From positions 1-64,000 of the forward strand of contig CAJFUA010000065.1 of NCBI GenBank assembly GCA_904420085.1: 64,000 nt of DNA, written 5' to 3'. Position numbers and translations under genes: made by a program. Position 1 is the stretch's first letter. Each line of letters begins with the position of its first letter. Shown here in pieces: positions 55,932-64,000 of the stretch. The DNA is from an uncultured Eubacterium sp. (GTDB lineage Bacteria > Bacillota > Clostridia > Lachnospirales > Lachnospiraceae). The notes below the pieces were generated by a model that was not told the origin of the DNA, did no database searches, and was given only the letters and a program-made list of their open reading frames with translations.

Positions 55932-56507
55932 TTAAATAATGCCGGTAAAACCGGTAAATGCGATTGCCATTAATCCTGATGCCAAAAGTACCATAGGTGT
56001 TCCCTGAAACGCCTTTGGAATATTATTGTTTGCCGACTTTTCGCGAATTCCTGCCAAAATCACTATGGCAATCAGAAATCCTACAGAGATTCCAAGAGAA
56101 TTTGCCATGCTTTCGCCAAAACCGTATCCACTGTCAATATTGGATATGGCAACACCAAGTACTGCACAGTTTGTAGTAATTAATGGCAGATATACACCTA
56201 AAGCTTCATAAAGAGGTTTAATAAACTTCTTTAATACCATTTCAACCAACTGTACCAACGCTGCAATCACCAGAATAAACACAATGGTCTGTAAATACTC
56301 CAAATGAAAAGGGACCAACAGTGCATAATATAATCCATAAGTTACTGCTGAAGCAATCATAATGACAAAGATAACTGCCGTACCCATTCCCGCTGCCGTA
56401 TCTGTTTTTTTCGATACACCAATAAAAGGACATAAGCCTAAAAACTGACTAAGAACTACATTATTTACCAGTGCAGACGCAACTGCAATTAACATACAAT
56501 TAACCAT
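55932..56507 (-). CDS. rnfA: Rnf complex subunit RnfA
   Basis: NNVVLSQFLGLCPFIGVSKK; TNCAVLGVA. Confidence 0.96.
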   Translation of the reverse strand: MVNCMLIAVASALVNNVVLSQFLGLCPFIGVSKKTDTAAGMGTAVIFVIMIASAVTYGLYYALLVPFHLEYLQTIVFILVIAALVQLVEMVLKKFIKPLYEALGVYLPLITTNCAVLGVAISNIDSGYGFGESMANSLGISVGFLIAIVILAGIREKSANNNIPKAFQGTPMVLLASGLMAIAFTGFTGII

Positions 56508-57194
56508 TTACTTATCCTCCTTTTCCGGTTTATCACATTGATCAAACTGCGCGCAGCCTGCACACCCTGCGCATTCTTCTTCACAATGAAGTTTTCTCGG
56601 TTTTTTGCCTTTGCTGATACGAATCTGATTTTGAATGGCAATCAGAAATGCCAGTACAAAGAACGCACCCGGCGCCATAACGAAAATTCCGATTCCGTCC
56701 CAGTGGGGAATGTCTATTCCCAGAATGGTTCCTGCTCCTAAAATTTCCCGGAATCCACCAAGTAACGATAAGGCAATCGTAAATCCCAGCCCCATTCCCA
56801 CACCATCAAAAACAGATAGTATCACAGGATTTTTAGAAGCATAACTTTCCGCCCTGCCTAAAATAATGCAGTTTACCACGATCAGTGGAATGTAAATACC
56901 TAGGGCGCTGTTTAGTGATGGAAGATATGCCTCCAGCAGAAACTGTAAAATTGTAACAAAGCTTGCCACAACAACGATAAATGCCGGTACACGGACACCG
57001 TTTGGTATGATTTTTCTCAATAAGGATATGACCAGATTGGACATTACCAAAACCGCCATGGTACTCAGTCCCATTCCTGCGCCGTTTGTCAGGGAAGATG
57101 TGACTGCCAAAGTCGGACACATTCCCAAAACCAGCACAAAAGTAGGGTTCTCTTTGATAATACCGTTATATAATCGTTCCAATATTTTTCCCAT
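56508..57194 (-). CDS. rnfE: Rnf complex subunit RnfE
   Basis: GLCP-like start NPTFVLVLGMCPTLAVTSS; VNCIILGRAE; Cys-rich C-term tail. Confidence 0.95.
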   Translation of the reverse strand: MGKILERLYNGIIKENPTFVLVLGMCPTLAVTSSLTNGAGMGLSTMAVLVMSNLVISLLRKIIPNGVRVPAFIVVVASFVTILQFLLEAYLPSLNSALGIYIPLIVVNCIILGRAESYASKNPVILSVFDGVGMGLGFTIALSLLGGFREILGAGTILGIDIPHWDGIGIFVMAPGAFFVLAFLIAIQNQIRISKGKKPRKLHCEEECAGCAGCAQFDQCDKPEKEDK

Positions 57195-57835
57195 TATCTG
57201 CCACCTCCTGTTATATACTCTACACAGTAAATCGCCGCATTAACGCCGTGGGTTACTGCATTGGTGGTAATGGTGGCACTGCTGACGGCATTGATTTCAT
57301 TGTCTGCAGATGCACCGTTTTTCTCATACACAAAGAAATCCACTTTTTTGTTCTGAAACTGGGATTTGAAACTGTCTTCATCAACCTTCATTCCAAGCCC
57401 CGGTGTCTCGCTTAAGGACAGAAAGGAAATTCCAAGAACCGTTCCGTCCGTCTTTATTCCTACGGTCATCTGAAGAGAACCATCATAAGCTTCATTGTCC
57501 GTAACTGTTACAATATAACCTAAATCTTTTCCGTCTTTATCCTTTGCCAAAACCACTTCGTCTACTGTCGCATTGAAAGATTTTATCGGTGAAATATTAT
57601 TTGCGCTTTCATCCTCCTTTATTTTATTTTGAATAAATTCCGTACACGCACTGTCCGGTTTTACATTTTCAAATTCTTTCATCCCTGGCATAACAGACTG
57701 GTAGGCAGATAGTTTTGTCTTTTCTTCCTGCTCTGCTCTCGCCTTGGATGTTACGTTATACACAAATCCCAGTCCCAGACCGGCCACCAAGGTAATGACA
57801 AATAATATTACGGTATTTTTTATGATTGTCTTCAT
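57194..57835 (-). CDS. rnfG: Rnf complex subunit RnfG
   Basis: FMN-binding domain with flavinylation motif SSATITT. Confidence 0.94.
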   Translation of the reverse strand: MKTIIKNTVILFVITLVAGLGLGFVYNVTSKARAEQEEKTKLSAYQSVMPGMKEFENVKPDSACTEFIQNKIKEDESANNISPIKSFNATVDEVVLAKDKDGKDLGYIVTVTDNEAYDGSLQMTVGIKTDGTVLGISFLSLSETPGLGMKVDEDSFKSQFQNKKVDFFVYEKNGASADNEINAVSSATITTNAVTHGVNAAIYCVEYITGGGR

Positions 57836-57836
57836 A

Positions 57837-58820
57837 TTATCTGCCTCCTTTCGCTTTTACCACACCAAAAGCTTTTGGAATGGACCATTTTTCAATTAAA
57901 GGAACCAGCAGATTACAGAATATGATGGCATAGGAAACACCCTCTGCGGTATTTCCAAAAGTTCTGAATATGGCAGTCAGAATACCCAGACAGATTCCAA
58001 AAATATATCGCCCGCTTTTTGTGATCGGAGATGTGGAATAGTCTGTCGCCATAAAGAAAGCGCCAAAAATCAATCCGCCGCCACACAGATGCATTGCAAG
58101 AAAATTCATGTCCGTACTGCCGTGAAACAGCATAATGCAGACCGCAAACACGGCAATGTATGTAAGGGGGATTCTCAAATCAATAATCTTTCTGACCGTA
58201 AGATATAACGCTCCCAGCAACAGTGCAATAATACTGGTCTCACCGATGGTTCCTGAATGATTTCCAAGAAACATATCCAAAAGTGACGAAGAACTTTCTC
58301 CTACATTTTTCAATGCTGTCAGTGGTGTGGCACTGGTAGCCGCATCCACGCCGGCCACATCTGTCGGATAAAAGGCAGTCATATTTCCTGCAAAACTAAG
58401 CGTCAGAAAACATCTGGCACCAAGCGCCGGGTTCATAAAGTTCTGTCCCAATCCTCCAAACAACTGCTTTACAATAATAATGGCAAAAGCCCCGCCCAGA
58501 GCCGCCTTCCAGTATGGAAATGTGCAGGGAAGATTTAATGCTAAAATCATACCTGTCACAACCGCACTGAGATCAAAAATACTGACAGGACTGTCCGTAA
58601 TCTTGTTATAAATATACTCTGATGCCACACAGGTGATCACCGTAACAAGGATTAACAAAGCTGAATGAATCCCATATTTAACTCCAAATAAATTGCTGTA
58701 ATTATATATTCCAAAAATCGTCGCCGGCAGTAATGCAATAATCACATCTCTCATAATGGATTGTGTTGTCATTTTTGCTTTTACATGTGGGCTGGATGAT
58801 ACATGATACATTTTACTCAC
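57837..58820 (-). CDS. rnfD: Rnf complex subunit RnfD
   Basis: VSSSPHVKAKMTTQSIMRDV; SATPLT flavinylation motif. Confidence 0.95.
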   Translation of the reverse strand: MSKMYHVSSSPHVKAKMTTQSIMRDVIIALLPATIFGIYNYSNLFGVKYGIHSALLILVTVITCVASEYIYNKITDSPVSIFDLSAVVTGMILALNLPCTFPYWKAALGGAFAIIIVKQLFGGLGQNFMNPALGARCFLTLSFAGNMTAFYPTDVAGVDAATSATPLTALKNVGESSSSLLDMFLGNHSGTIGETSIIALLLGALYLTVRKIIDLRIPLTYIAVFAVCIMLFHGSTDMNFLAMHLCGGGLIFGAFFMATDYSTSPITKSGRYIFGICLGILTAIFRTFGNTAEGVSYAIIFCNLLVPLIEKWSIPKAFGVVKAKGGR

Positions 58821-58822
58821 AC

Positions 58823-60136
58823 TTACCCTTTCCTGCGTGCTGCCTGCACTTTTTTCTTCATTGTCCGAACTGACTGCGTAATGTTTCTGTTGGCAGGACA
58901 GTTGTAGTTACAGGTTCCACACTCGATACATTCCATTCCATGCATTTTGATAAAACCTTCCATATCATTTGCGGCAGCAGCCTGTGCCAGTTTTGCACAA
59001 ATCAGTCCTTCCGGACATACCTGCGCACATTTGCCGCAGTTTAGGCAGTTTGTCATAACCGAATGGGATATTTCATCATATTTCAATGCAAGCAACGCTG
59101 ATGAGCCTTTGATAACCGGAACATCTAATGTAAACATCGCCTGCCCCATCATCGGACCTCCGGATAAAATTTTCTCCGTATTTTCATCCATGCCGCCTGC
59201 TTCTTCCACCAGTCTCTGATGGCTCGTGCCAAACGGAACTTCCAGATTACATGGATTACTGATTCCATCGCCGGAAACAGTAACAATACGCTCTGTCAGC
59301 GGTTTATGAAACTTTACGGCTCTGTAAACATTGTAAACGGTATCCACATTGTCCACGATACAGCCTGCATCTGCCGGAAGCATGGAAGAATTAATCTTTC
59401 TTTTCGTTACTGCATAGATAATATGCCGTTCCGATCCCTGTGGATATTTGGTCTTTAAAGATGCTATTTCAATTCTGTCTTCATTCTGTGTAAGTTTCGT
59501 CAGATTTTCAATCGCATCCGGTTTATTATTTTCAACCGCGATAACCCCTTTTGCATGATCAAATAACCGTAAAATAATTTTCAATCCCTCAATGACTTCT
59601 TTCGGCTGTTCTACCAGTCGTCTGTAGTCAGAAGTAATATAAGGCTCGCATTCTGCTCCGTTTACAATGACATAATCAATATCATCTTCATTTTTCGGCG
59701 TCAGTTTTACATGGGTTGGGAAACATGCGCCGCCAAGTCCTACCACGCCACAGTCTTTTACGGTTTCCCGGATAAATTCCTTTGTCCAAGGTTCACCGTC
59801 TGCTTCATACTGCATTTCTTCATATTTTTCATCATTTTCAATAATTATGGAAAGTACCTTATTTCCAGTCGGAACCAGTCGTTTCTCAATTTTTTTGACG
59901 GTTCCCGAAATCGAGGAATGAACGTTGGCTGATACAAATCCCTCTGCCTCTGCAATCCGCTGTCCTTTTAAAACTCTGTCACCGATATCAACCACCGGAA
60001 CAGCCGGAGCGCCAATATGCTGCGCCACCGGAATGACAACTTCTTTGCCGGGATTTATTTTTCTAACAGCAACGTCTTTTGACAGTTCTTTTCCATCGTA
60101 TGGATGAACGCCTCCCTTAAATGTTAGAATCGACAT
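58823..60136 (-). CDS. rnfC: Rnf complex subunit RnfC
   Basis: GGVHPYDGKELS; GLGGACFPTHVKL; two CxxCxxCxxxCP clusters. Confidence 0.96.
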   Translation of the reverse strand: MSILTFKGGVHPYDGKELSKDVAVRKINPGKEVVIPVAQHIGAPAVPVVDIGDRVLKGQRIAEAEGFVSANVHSSISGTVKKIEKRLVPTGNKVLSIIIENDEKYEEMQYEADGEPWTKEFIRETVKDCGVVGLGGACFPTHVKLTPKNEDDIDYVIVNGAECEPYITSDYRRLVEQPKEVIEGLKIILRLFDHAKGVIAVENNKPDAIENLTKLTQNEDRIEIASLKTKYPQGSERHIIYAVTKRKINSSMLPADAGCIVDNVDTVYNVYRAVKFHKPLTERIVTVSGDGISNPCNLEVPFGTSHQRLVEEAGGMDENTEKILSGGPMMGQAMFTLDVPVIKGSSALLALKYDEISHSVMTNCLNCGKCAQVCPEGLICAKLAQAAAANDMEGFIKMHGMECIECGTCNYNCPANRNITQSVRTMKKKVQAARRKG

Positions 60137-60265
60137 TTTTTTACCTCTCTTTTTATTTAATACACTGCTACTATCATAATACTTTTCGACAATTTCTTCA
60201 ATGAAAAAGCATATTCTTTTCTTTTCCCGGATGAACTTTTCCTGATTTTATGCTAATATAATCCT

Positions 60266-61378
60266 ATGTTAGTAATAAGAAATAAAGCAGATGTAAAAAT
60301 TCAATATCCGATAGAAAAAATAGGAGAGAAAGAAAAACTCTTTTTCTTTGACATTGAAACCACCGGATTTTCCAGAAAATACTGTAATATCTATTTAATC
60401 GGGTGCATGTATTATGCCGGAGATGCGTTGATCTACACTCAGTGGCTGGCCGAAAATTTCAATGACGAAGCCAACGTGCTTATGGCTTTTTACAAGTTTA
60501 TTAAAAACTATGACACAATTATTCATTTTAATGGAAACAGTTTTGATATTCCCTTTGTAAAAGAGCGTGGAAAAAAATATATGCTGGATTTTGATTTTGA
60601 TAACTACAGGCAGGTGGATATCTATCAGTCCGTCAATACATTGAATCACATTTTAAAAATGGAAAATCAGAAACAGAAATCTTTTGAGCAGCTTTTGGGA
60701 ATCCGGCGGACCGACCCTTTTTCCGGCGGTGATTTAATTGAAGTTTTTAAGCATTATGTGGAATCCAAAGATGAGAGGCTGTTACTTCCTCTTTTGTTAC
60801 ATAATAAAGAGGATGTGTTTCATATGGGAAATCTGTTGTCCCTGCTCTCGTTTCAGGATTTATTTTCACATCAATATAAAATTGACCATTATGCCGTCAA
60901 TGAGTTCACGGATTATAAAGGAGACCCAAAAAAAGAACTGATCATTCAATTTCAGCTTTTTACTGATCTTCCGATAGATATTTCTTATCATGGACAGGAA
61001 ATTTCACTGATGGTTCAAAAGAAGAAAGGTCGGTTGACCGTTCAAATTCGTCAGGGAACTTATAAATATTTTTACAGTAATTATAAAGATTACTATTATC
61101 TGACAACGGAAGATGTGGCGGTTCATAAAAGTGTTGCCAGATATGTGGATAAACAGTATCGGAAACAGGCTACAGCTTCTACCTGTTATGAAAAACATAC
61201 CGGTGACTTTTTACCTGTCACTTCCTGTGATGATTTTCAATACTTATTTCGAGAAGAATATAAAAGTAAAGAACGTTTTATAAAGGCAGATGCAGTTTCC
61301 GATGAAACGATCTCTACATATTTGGACTGTATGATTGATTTTATAAAAGAAAAGCCAAAGAAAGAGACTCACATTTAA
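60266..61378 (+). CDS. YprB-like ribonuclease-H-fold exonuclease domain protein
   Basis: FFDIETTGFSRKYCNIYLIGCMYY; HFNGNSFDIPFVKER; LLHNKEDVFHMGNL. Confidence 0.88.
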   Translation: MLVIRNKADVKIQYPIEKIGEKEKLFFFDIETTGFSRKYCNIYLIGCMYYAGDALIYTQWLAENFNDEANVLMAFYKFIKNYDTIIHFNGNSFDIPFVKERGKKYMLDFDFDNYRQVDIYQSVNTLNHILKMENQKQKSFEQLLGIRRTDPFSGGDLIEVFKHYVESKDERLLLPLLLHNKEDVFHMGNLLSLLSFQDLFSHQYKIDHYAVNEFTDYKGDPKKELIIQFQLFTDLPIDISYHGQEISLMVQKKKGRLTVQIRQGTYKYFYSNYKDYYYLTTEDVAVHKSVARYVDKQYRKQATASTCYEKHTGDFLPVTSCDDFQYLFREEYKSKERFIKADAVSDETISTYLDCMIDFIKEKPKKETHI

Positions 61379-61393
61379 GTGAGCCTCTTTTTT
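61359..61393. terminator. Terminator between yprB-like gene and SASP gene
   Basis: AGAGACTCACATTTAAGTGAGCCTCTTTTTTT. Confidence 0.8.
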
Positions 61394-61414
61394 TACTCCG
61401 AAAAACGGGTAAGC

Positions 61415-61612
61415 TTATTTACCGCTCATCTGTCTTTCCTGAGCTTCGATCATCTTCTTAACCATCTGTCCGCCAACAGAACCAGCCTGAGCTGATGTTA
61501 AGTTACCATTGTATCCGTCTGTAAGCTGAACACCTACTTCAGATGCACATTCCATTTTGAATCTGTTCATTGCACTCTTAGCTTCTGGAACATTTACTTT
61601 TGTGTTACTCAT
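61415..61612 (-). CDS. Alpha/beta-type small acid-soluble spore protein
   Basis: AKSAMNRFKMECASEVGVQL; NLTSAQAGSVGGQMVKKMIEAQE. Confidence 0.96.
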   Translation of the reverse strand: MSNTKVNVPEAKSAMNRFKMECASEVGVQLTDGYNGNLTSAQAGSVGGQMVKKMIEAQERQMSGK

Positions 61613-61759
61613 GACATACCTCCATTTTTCATTTTAAGAAAATTTAGTAACCAACCTTCAATTGAATTTTTGTTACACTACTATTATGTGAAAAATGAAA
61701 AAATATAAACTGGTAACTTGTTGTTGAATTGACAATTTCTTCAAGTCATTTTTTAACAA

Positions 61760-63124
61760 TTACTTCAATTTTTCTACAATTTCCTGAAATTTCATTCCGT
61801 TTGATGCTTTTACCAAAACTGTATCACCCTTTTTTAATAAAATGTCCATTTTTTCAAAAAATGATTCTTTCGTCTCAAAATAGAGCACTTGGTTCCCTTT
61901 AGTAACTGCACCCTCATATATATTTTTTGCCAACTTTCCGATGCAGATAATCAGGTCAATACAGAAGCCTGCGGCAGTCTCTCCCACTTCTTTATGCAGG
62001 CTGATTTCCTTCTCACCCAGTTCAAACATATCTCCTAAAATTGCCACTTTTCTTCCTTTTGCCTGCGAAAGCACTTCCAGACTGGCTTTCATGGACATGG
62101 GATTGGCATTATAACAGTCGTCAATAATTGTTTTCCCGTGGGCTTCAAAAATATGGTTCCGACCGCCAAGCGCCTTTAATTTCCTGATTCCTCTGTCAAT
62201 TTCTTCAAATGACATATGAAAATGGATGCCGATACATGTAGCTGCCATTGCATTGTACAACATGTGATATCCCGGAATGGGAATCAGGGTATCAAAGGTT
62301 TTGTCAAAATATCGGATGGTTGCTTCCGTACCTTTCACTCCCAGCGTCTGATGTTTCTCAATACAGACCTCCTGCTCTGTGTCTATGCCAAAAAATACCG
62401 GAGTACTTCCTTTTACTTCTTTGATATGCATCAACTTGTCATCATCACCGTTTAATACCACAAAACAATGTTCTTTTGCAAAATCAAACATTTCCGTTTT
62501 TGCTTTGAAAACGCCGTCTCTGTCGCCTAAGTTTTCCAAATGACAGGTTCCAATATTAGTAATCACACACACATCCGGTTTGGAAACTTTTGCCAGTCTG
62601 TGCATTTCTCCAAAGTCACTGATTCCCATTTCTATAACGGCAATGTCATGGTTTTCCCGGATTTTCAAAATAGTAAGGGGCATACCAATCTCATTGTTGT
62701 AGTTTCCTTCTGTTTTTAAAACCTGATACCGTTCTTCCAAAACAGAGGCAATCATCTCTTTGGTACTGGTTTTTCCCACACTTCCCGTCACTCCGATAAT
62801 TTTACAATCCAACTGTTCTCTGTAAAATTCCGCAATATCTTTCAGCGCCTGTGCCGTGGATTTTACTTTGATATACGGATTCCCCATAGCAGGCAAATCT
62901 TTCTCACTCAATGTACATAAAGCGCCTTTCTCAAAGACCTGAGGAATAAAATCATGACCGTCCACTCTTGCTCCGGCAAAAGGTATGTACAAAAAACCTT
63001 CTTCAATCAGCCTGCTGTCTTTCTCCACGCCGGTAATCTGCTCTGATTTCAACGCTGCATCTCCCACATATGTTCCATTGCAGGCTATCGCGATGTTGTC
63101 TAATGTCATATTTTTTAATTTCAT
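61760..63124 (-). CDS. murF: UDP-N-acetylmuramoyl-tripeptide--D-alanyl-D-alanine ligase MurF
   Basis: GVTGSVGKTSTKEMI; IDDCYNANPMSMKASLE; start trimmed to MKLKNMTLDNI. Confidence 0.95.
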   Translation of the reverse strand: MKLKNMTLDNIAIACNGTYVGDAALKSEQITGVEKDSRLIEEGFLYIPFAGARVDGHDFIPQVFEKGALCTLSEKDLPAMGNPYIKVKSTAQALKDIAEFYREQLDCKIIGVTGSVGKTSTKEMIASVLEERYQVLKTEGNYNNEIGMPLTILKIRENHDIAVIEMGISDFGEMHRLAKVSKPDVCVITNIGTCHLENLGDRDGVFKAKTEMFDFAKEHCFVVLNGDDDKLMHIKEVKGSTPVFFGIDTEQEVCIEKHQTLGVKGTEATIRYFDKTFDTLIPIPGYHMLYNAMAATCIGIHFHMSFEEIDRGIRKLKALGGRNHIFEAHGKTIIDDCYNANPMSMKASLEVLSQAKGRKVAILGDMFELGEKEISLHKEVGETAAGFCIDLIICIGKLAKNIYEGAVTKGNQVLYFETKESFFEKMDILLKKGDTVLVKASNGMKFQEIVEKLK

Positions 63125-63175
63125 ATTGTAGTTTTCCCTTATTTGTTCAAATTTATATTTTTCCAACAGATATAT

Positions 63176-64000
63176 TTACTGATATTTCTCCAACGAAAGA
63201 TGTACAATCTTCTCACACAGTGTAGGATAATCAATACCTACTGCTCTTGCCTCATCCGGAATCAGACTGGTAGAAGTCATTCCCGGAAGGGTGTTTATCT
63301 CCAGACAGTACATATTTTCATTCTGATCCATCATAATATCAATTCTTGCATATGGTTCACATCCAATTGCCGCATAAGCTTTCTCTGCCAGTTTCTGCAT
63401 TTTTTCAGTTAGTTCCCGGCTCAGTTCTGCCGGACACACGTGGGTGGTGGCGCCGTCTTTATATTTATTTTCATAGTCATACCAGCCCTGATTTGGGATA
63501 ATCTCAACAATCGGAAGAGCCTTATTGTCGATAACTCCCACCGAAAACTCCCTGCCGTCAATATAATCCTCTACCAGTACCTGACTGTCCAAAGCAAAAC
63601 ACTCCGCAAGGGCTGACTCGTATTCACTAACATCTTTTACCAGCACAACTCCTAAACTAGAGCCACCGTTACATGCCTTTACCACAACTGGAACACGCAT
63701 ATTGTAATGCTCTAAAGAAGTATCTTCCCCTTTTTTTATCCAGACACTTTTGGCAGTATCAATATTGGTAGACATAAAAATCTGTTTTGTCACTGCCTTA
63801 TCCATCCCCATGGCACTGGCAAGGCTGCCGGAACCTGTATATTTAATGCCAAACAAATCAAATGCCGCCTGACACTTGCCGTCTTCTCCGTTTTTTCCAT
63901 GAAGCGCCATAAACACAATATCTGCTTTTGAACAGATTTCTATTACATTTTCTCCAAAGAAGTTTTTTCTGTCTGCTTCTTCCTTTAATTTTTCTGACAT
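63176..64000 (-). CDS. ddl: D-alanine--D-alanine ligase, 5' end beyond the window
   Basis: MALHGKNGEDG, VVKACNGGSSLGVVLVK, EINTLPGMTSTSLIP; conserved Ddl N-terminus absent, so ORF is open at the right edge. Confidence 0.93.
   Translation of the reverse strand: MSEKLKEEADRKNFFGENVIEICSKADIVFMALHGKNGEDGKCQAAFDLFGIKYTGSGSLASAMGMDKAVTKQIFMSTNIDTAKSVWIKKGEDTSLEHYNMRVPVVVKACNGGSSLGVVLVKDVSEYESALAECFALDSQVLVEDYIDGREFSVGVIDNKALPIVEIIPNQGWYDYENKYKDGATTHVCPAELSRELTEKMQKLAEKAYAAIGCEPYARIDIMMDQNENMYCLEINTLPGMTSTSLIPDEARAVGIDYPTLCEKIVHLSLEKYQ

Noticed and set aside
55377-55939. Plus-strand ORFs opposite rnfB (133 aa and 105 aa)
   Set aside because: Antisense to a strongly conserved ferredoxin gene; Cys/Pro/His bias simply mirrors the Fe-S codons.
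61640-61740. Sigma-G promoter for the SASP gene (CATAATA-like -10)
   Set aside because: A CATAATAGT sequence is present, but I could not find a convincing -35 at proper spacing; too weak to report as a feature.
1-64000. Search for mobile elements, prophage genes, toxin-antitoxin, restriction or defence systems, CRISPR arrays, rRNA
   Set aside because: No transposase, integrase, phage, RM, Cas, TA or rRNA signatures were seen in the ORF track or by reading the sequence.

Overview
The window is about 64 kb of low-GC, spore-former Clostridia chromosome. A Lachnospiraceae-like origin is inferred from gene content and order; I could not run a search. It is mostly core genome with a few accessory insertions. 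The main blocks are: lexA; a His-rich CobW-family metallochaperone GTPase; a GH13 glycosidase; the rsfS / nadD-yqeK fusion / yhbY / obgE / rpmA / prp / rplU block; an accessory block (DUF4317, YdcF-like, AraC-type response regulator, YesM-like kinase, orphan solute-binding lipoprotein) between rplU and an Rng/radical-SAM trio; a partial his operon (hisZ-G-D-B and a HisA/F-like-HisI-HisE fusion); recU; two pseudouridine synthases; ridA; an M23 peptidase; a MarR/ABC-exporter operon; coaE-polA; csoR-copA; tRNA-Leu(CAA); queH; a NUDIX protein; an FtsW/PBP pair; a U32 peptidase; zapA; a secreted Lys-rich protein; ruvBA with a Gx transporter and a NusG-II protein; apbE; a SpoVAF-like GerA protein; a complete rnfCDGEAB operon; a YprB-like nuclease; an alpha/beta SASP; murF; and a truncated ddl. 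I found no CRISPR array, phage, transposon or defence island. The most noteworthy items are: (1) the SBP-kinase-regulator unit without permeases; (2) the HisIE enzyme carrying an apparently dead HisA/HisF-like barrel; (3) two decayed genes the ORF track does not flag, a discoidin-domain tail beside lexA and an internally deleted flavodoxin after his; (4) promoter/operator architectures readable to base resolution (LexA at lexA and upstream of the ruvAB operon, CsoR, MarR); (5) an unexplained stem-loop in the U32 peptidase leader. No clearly new multi-gene system is proven here.
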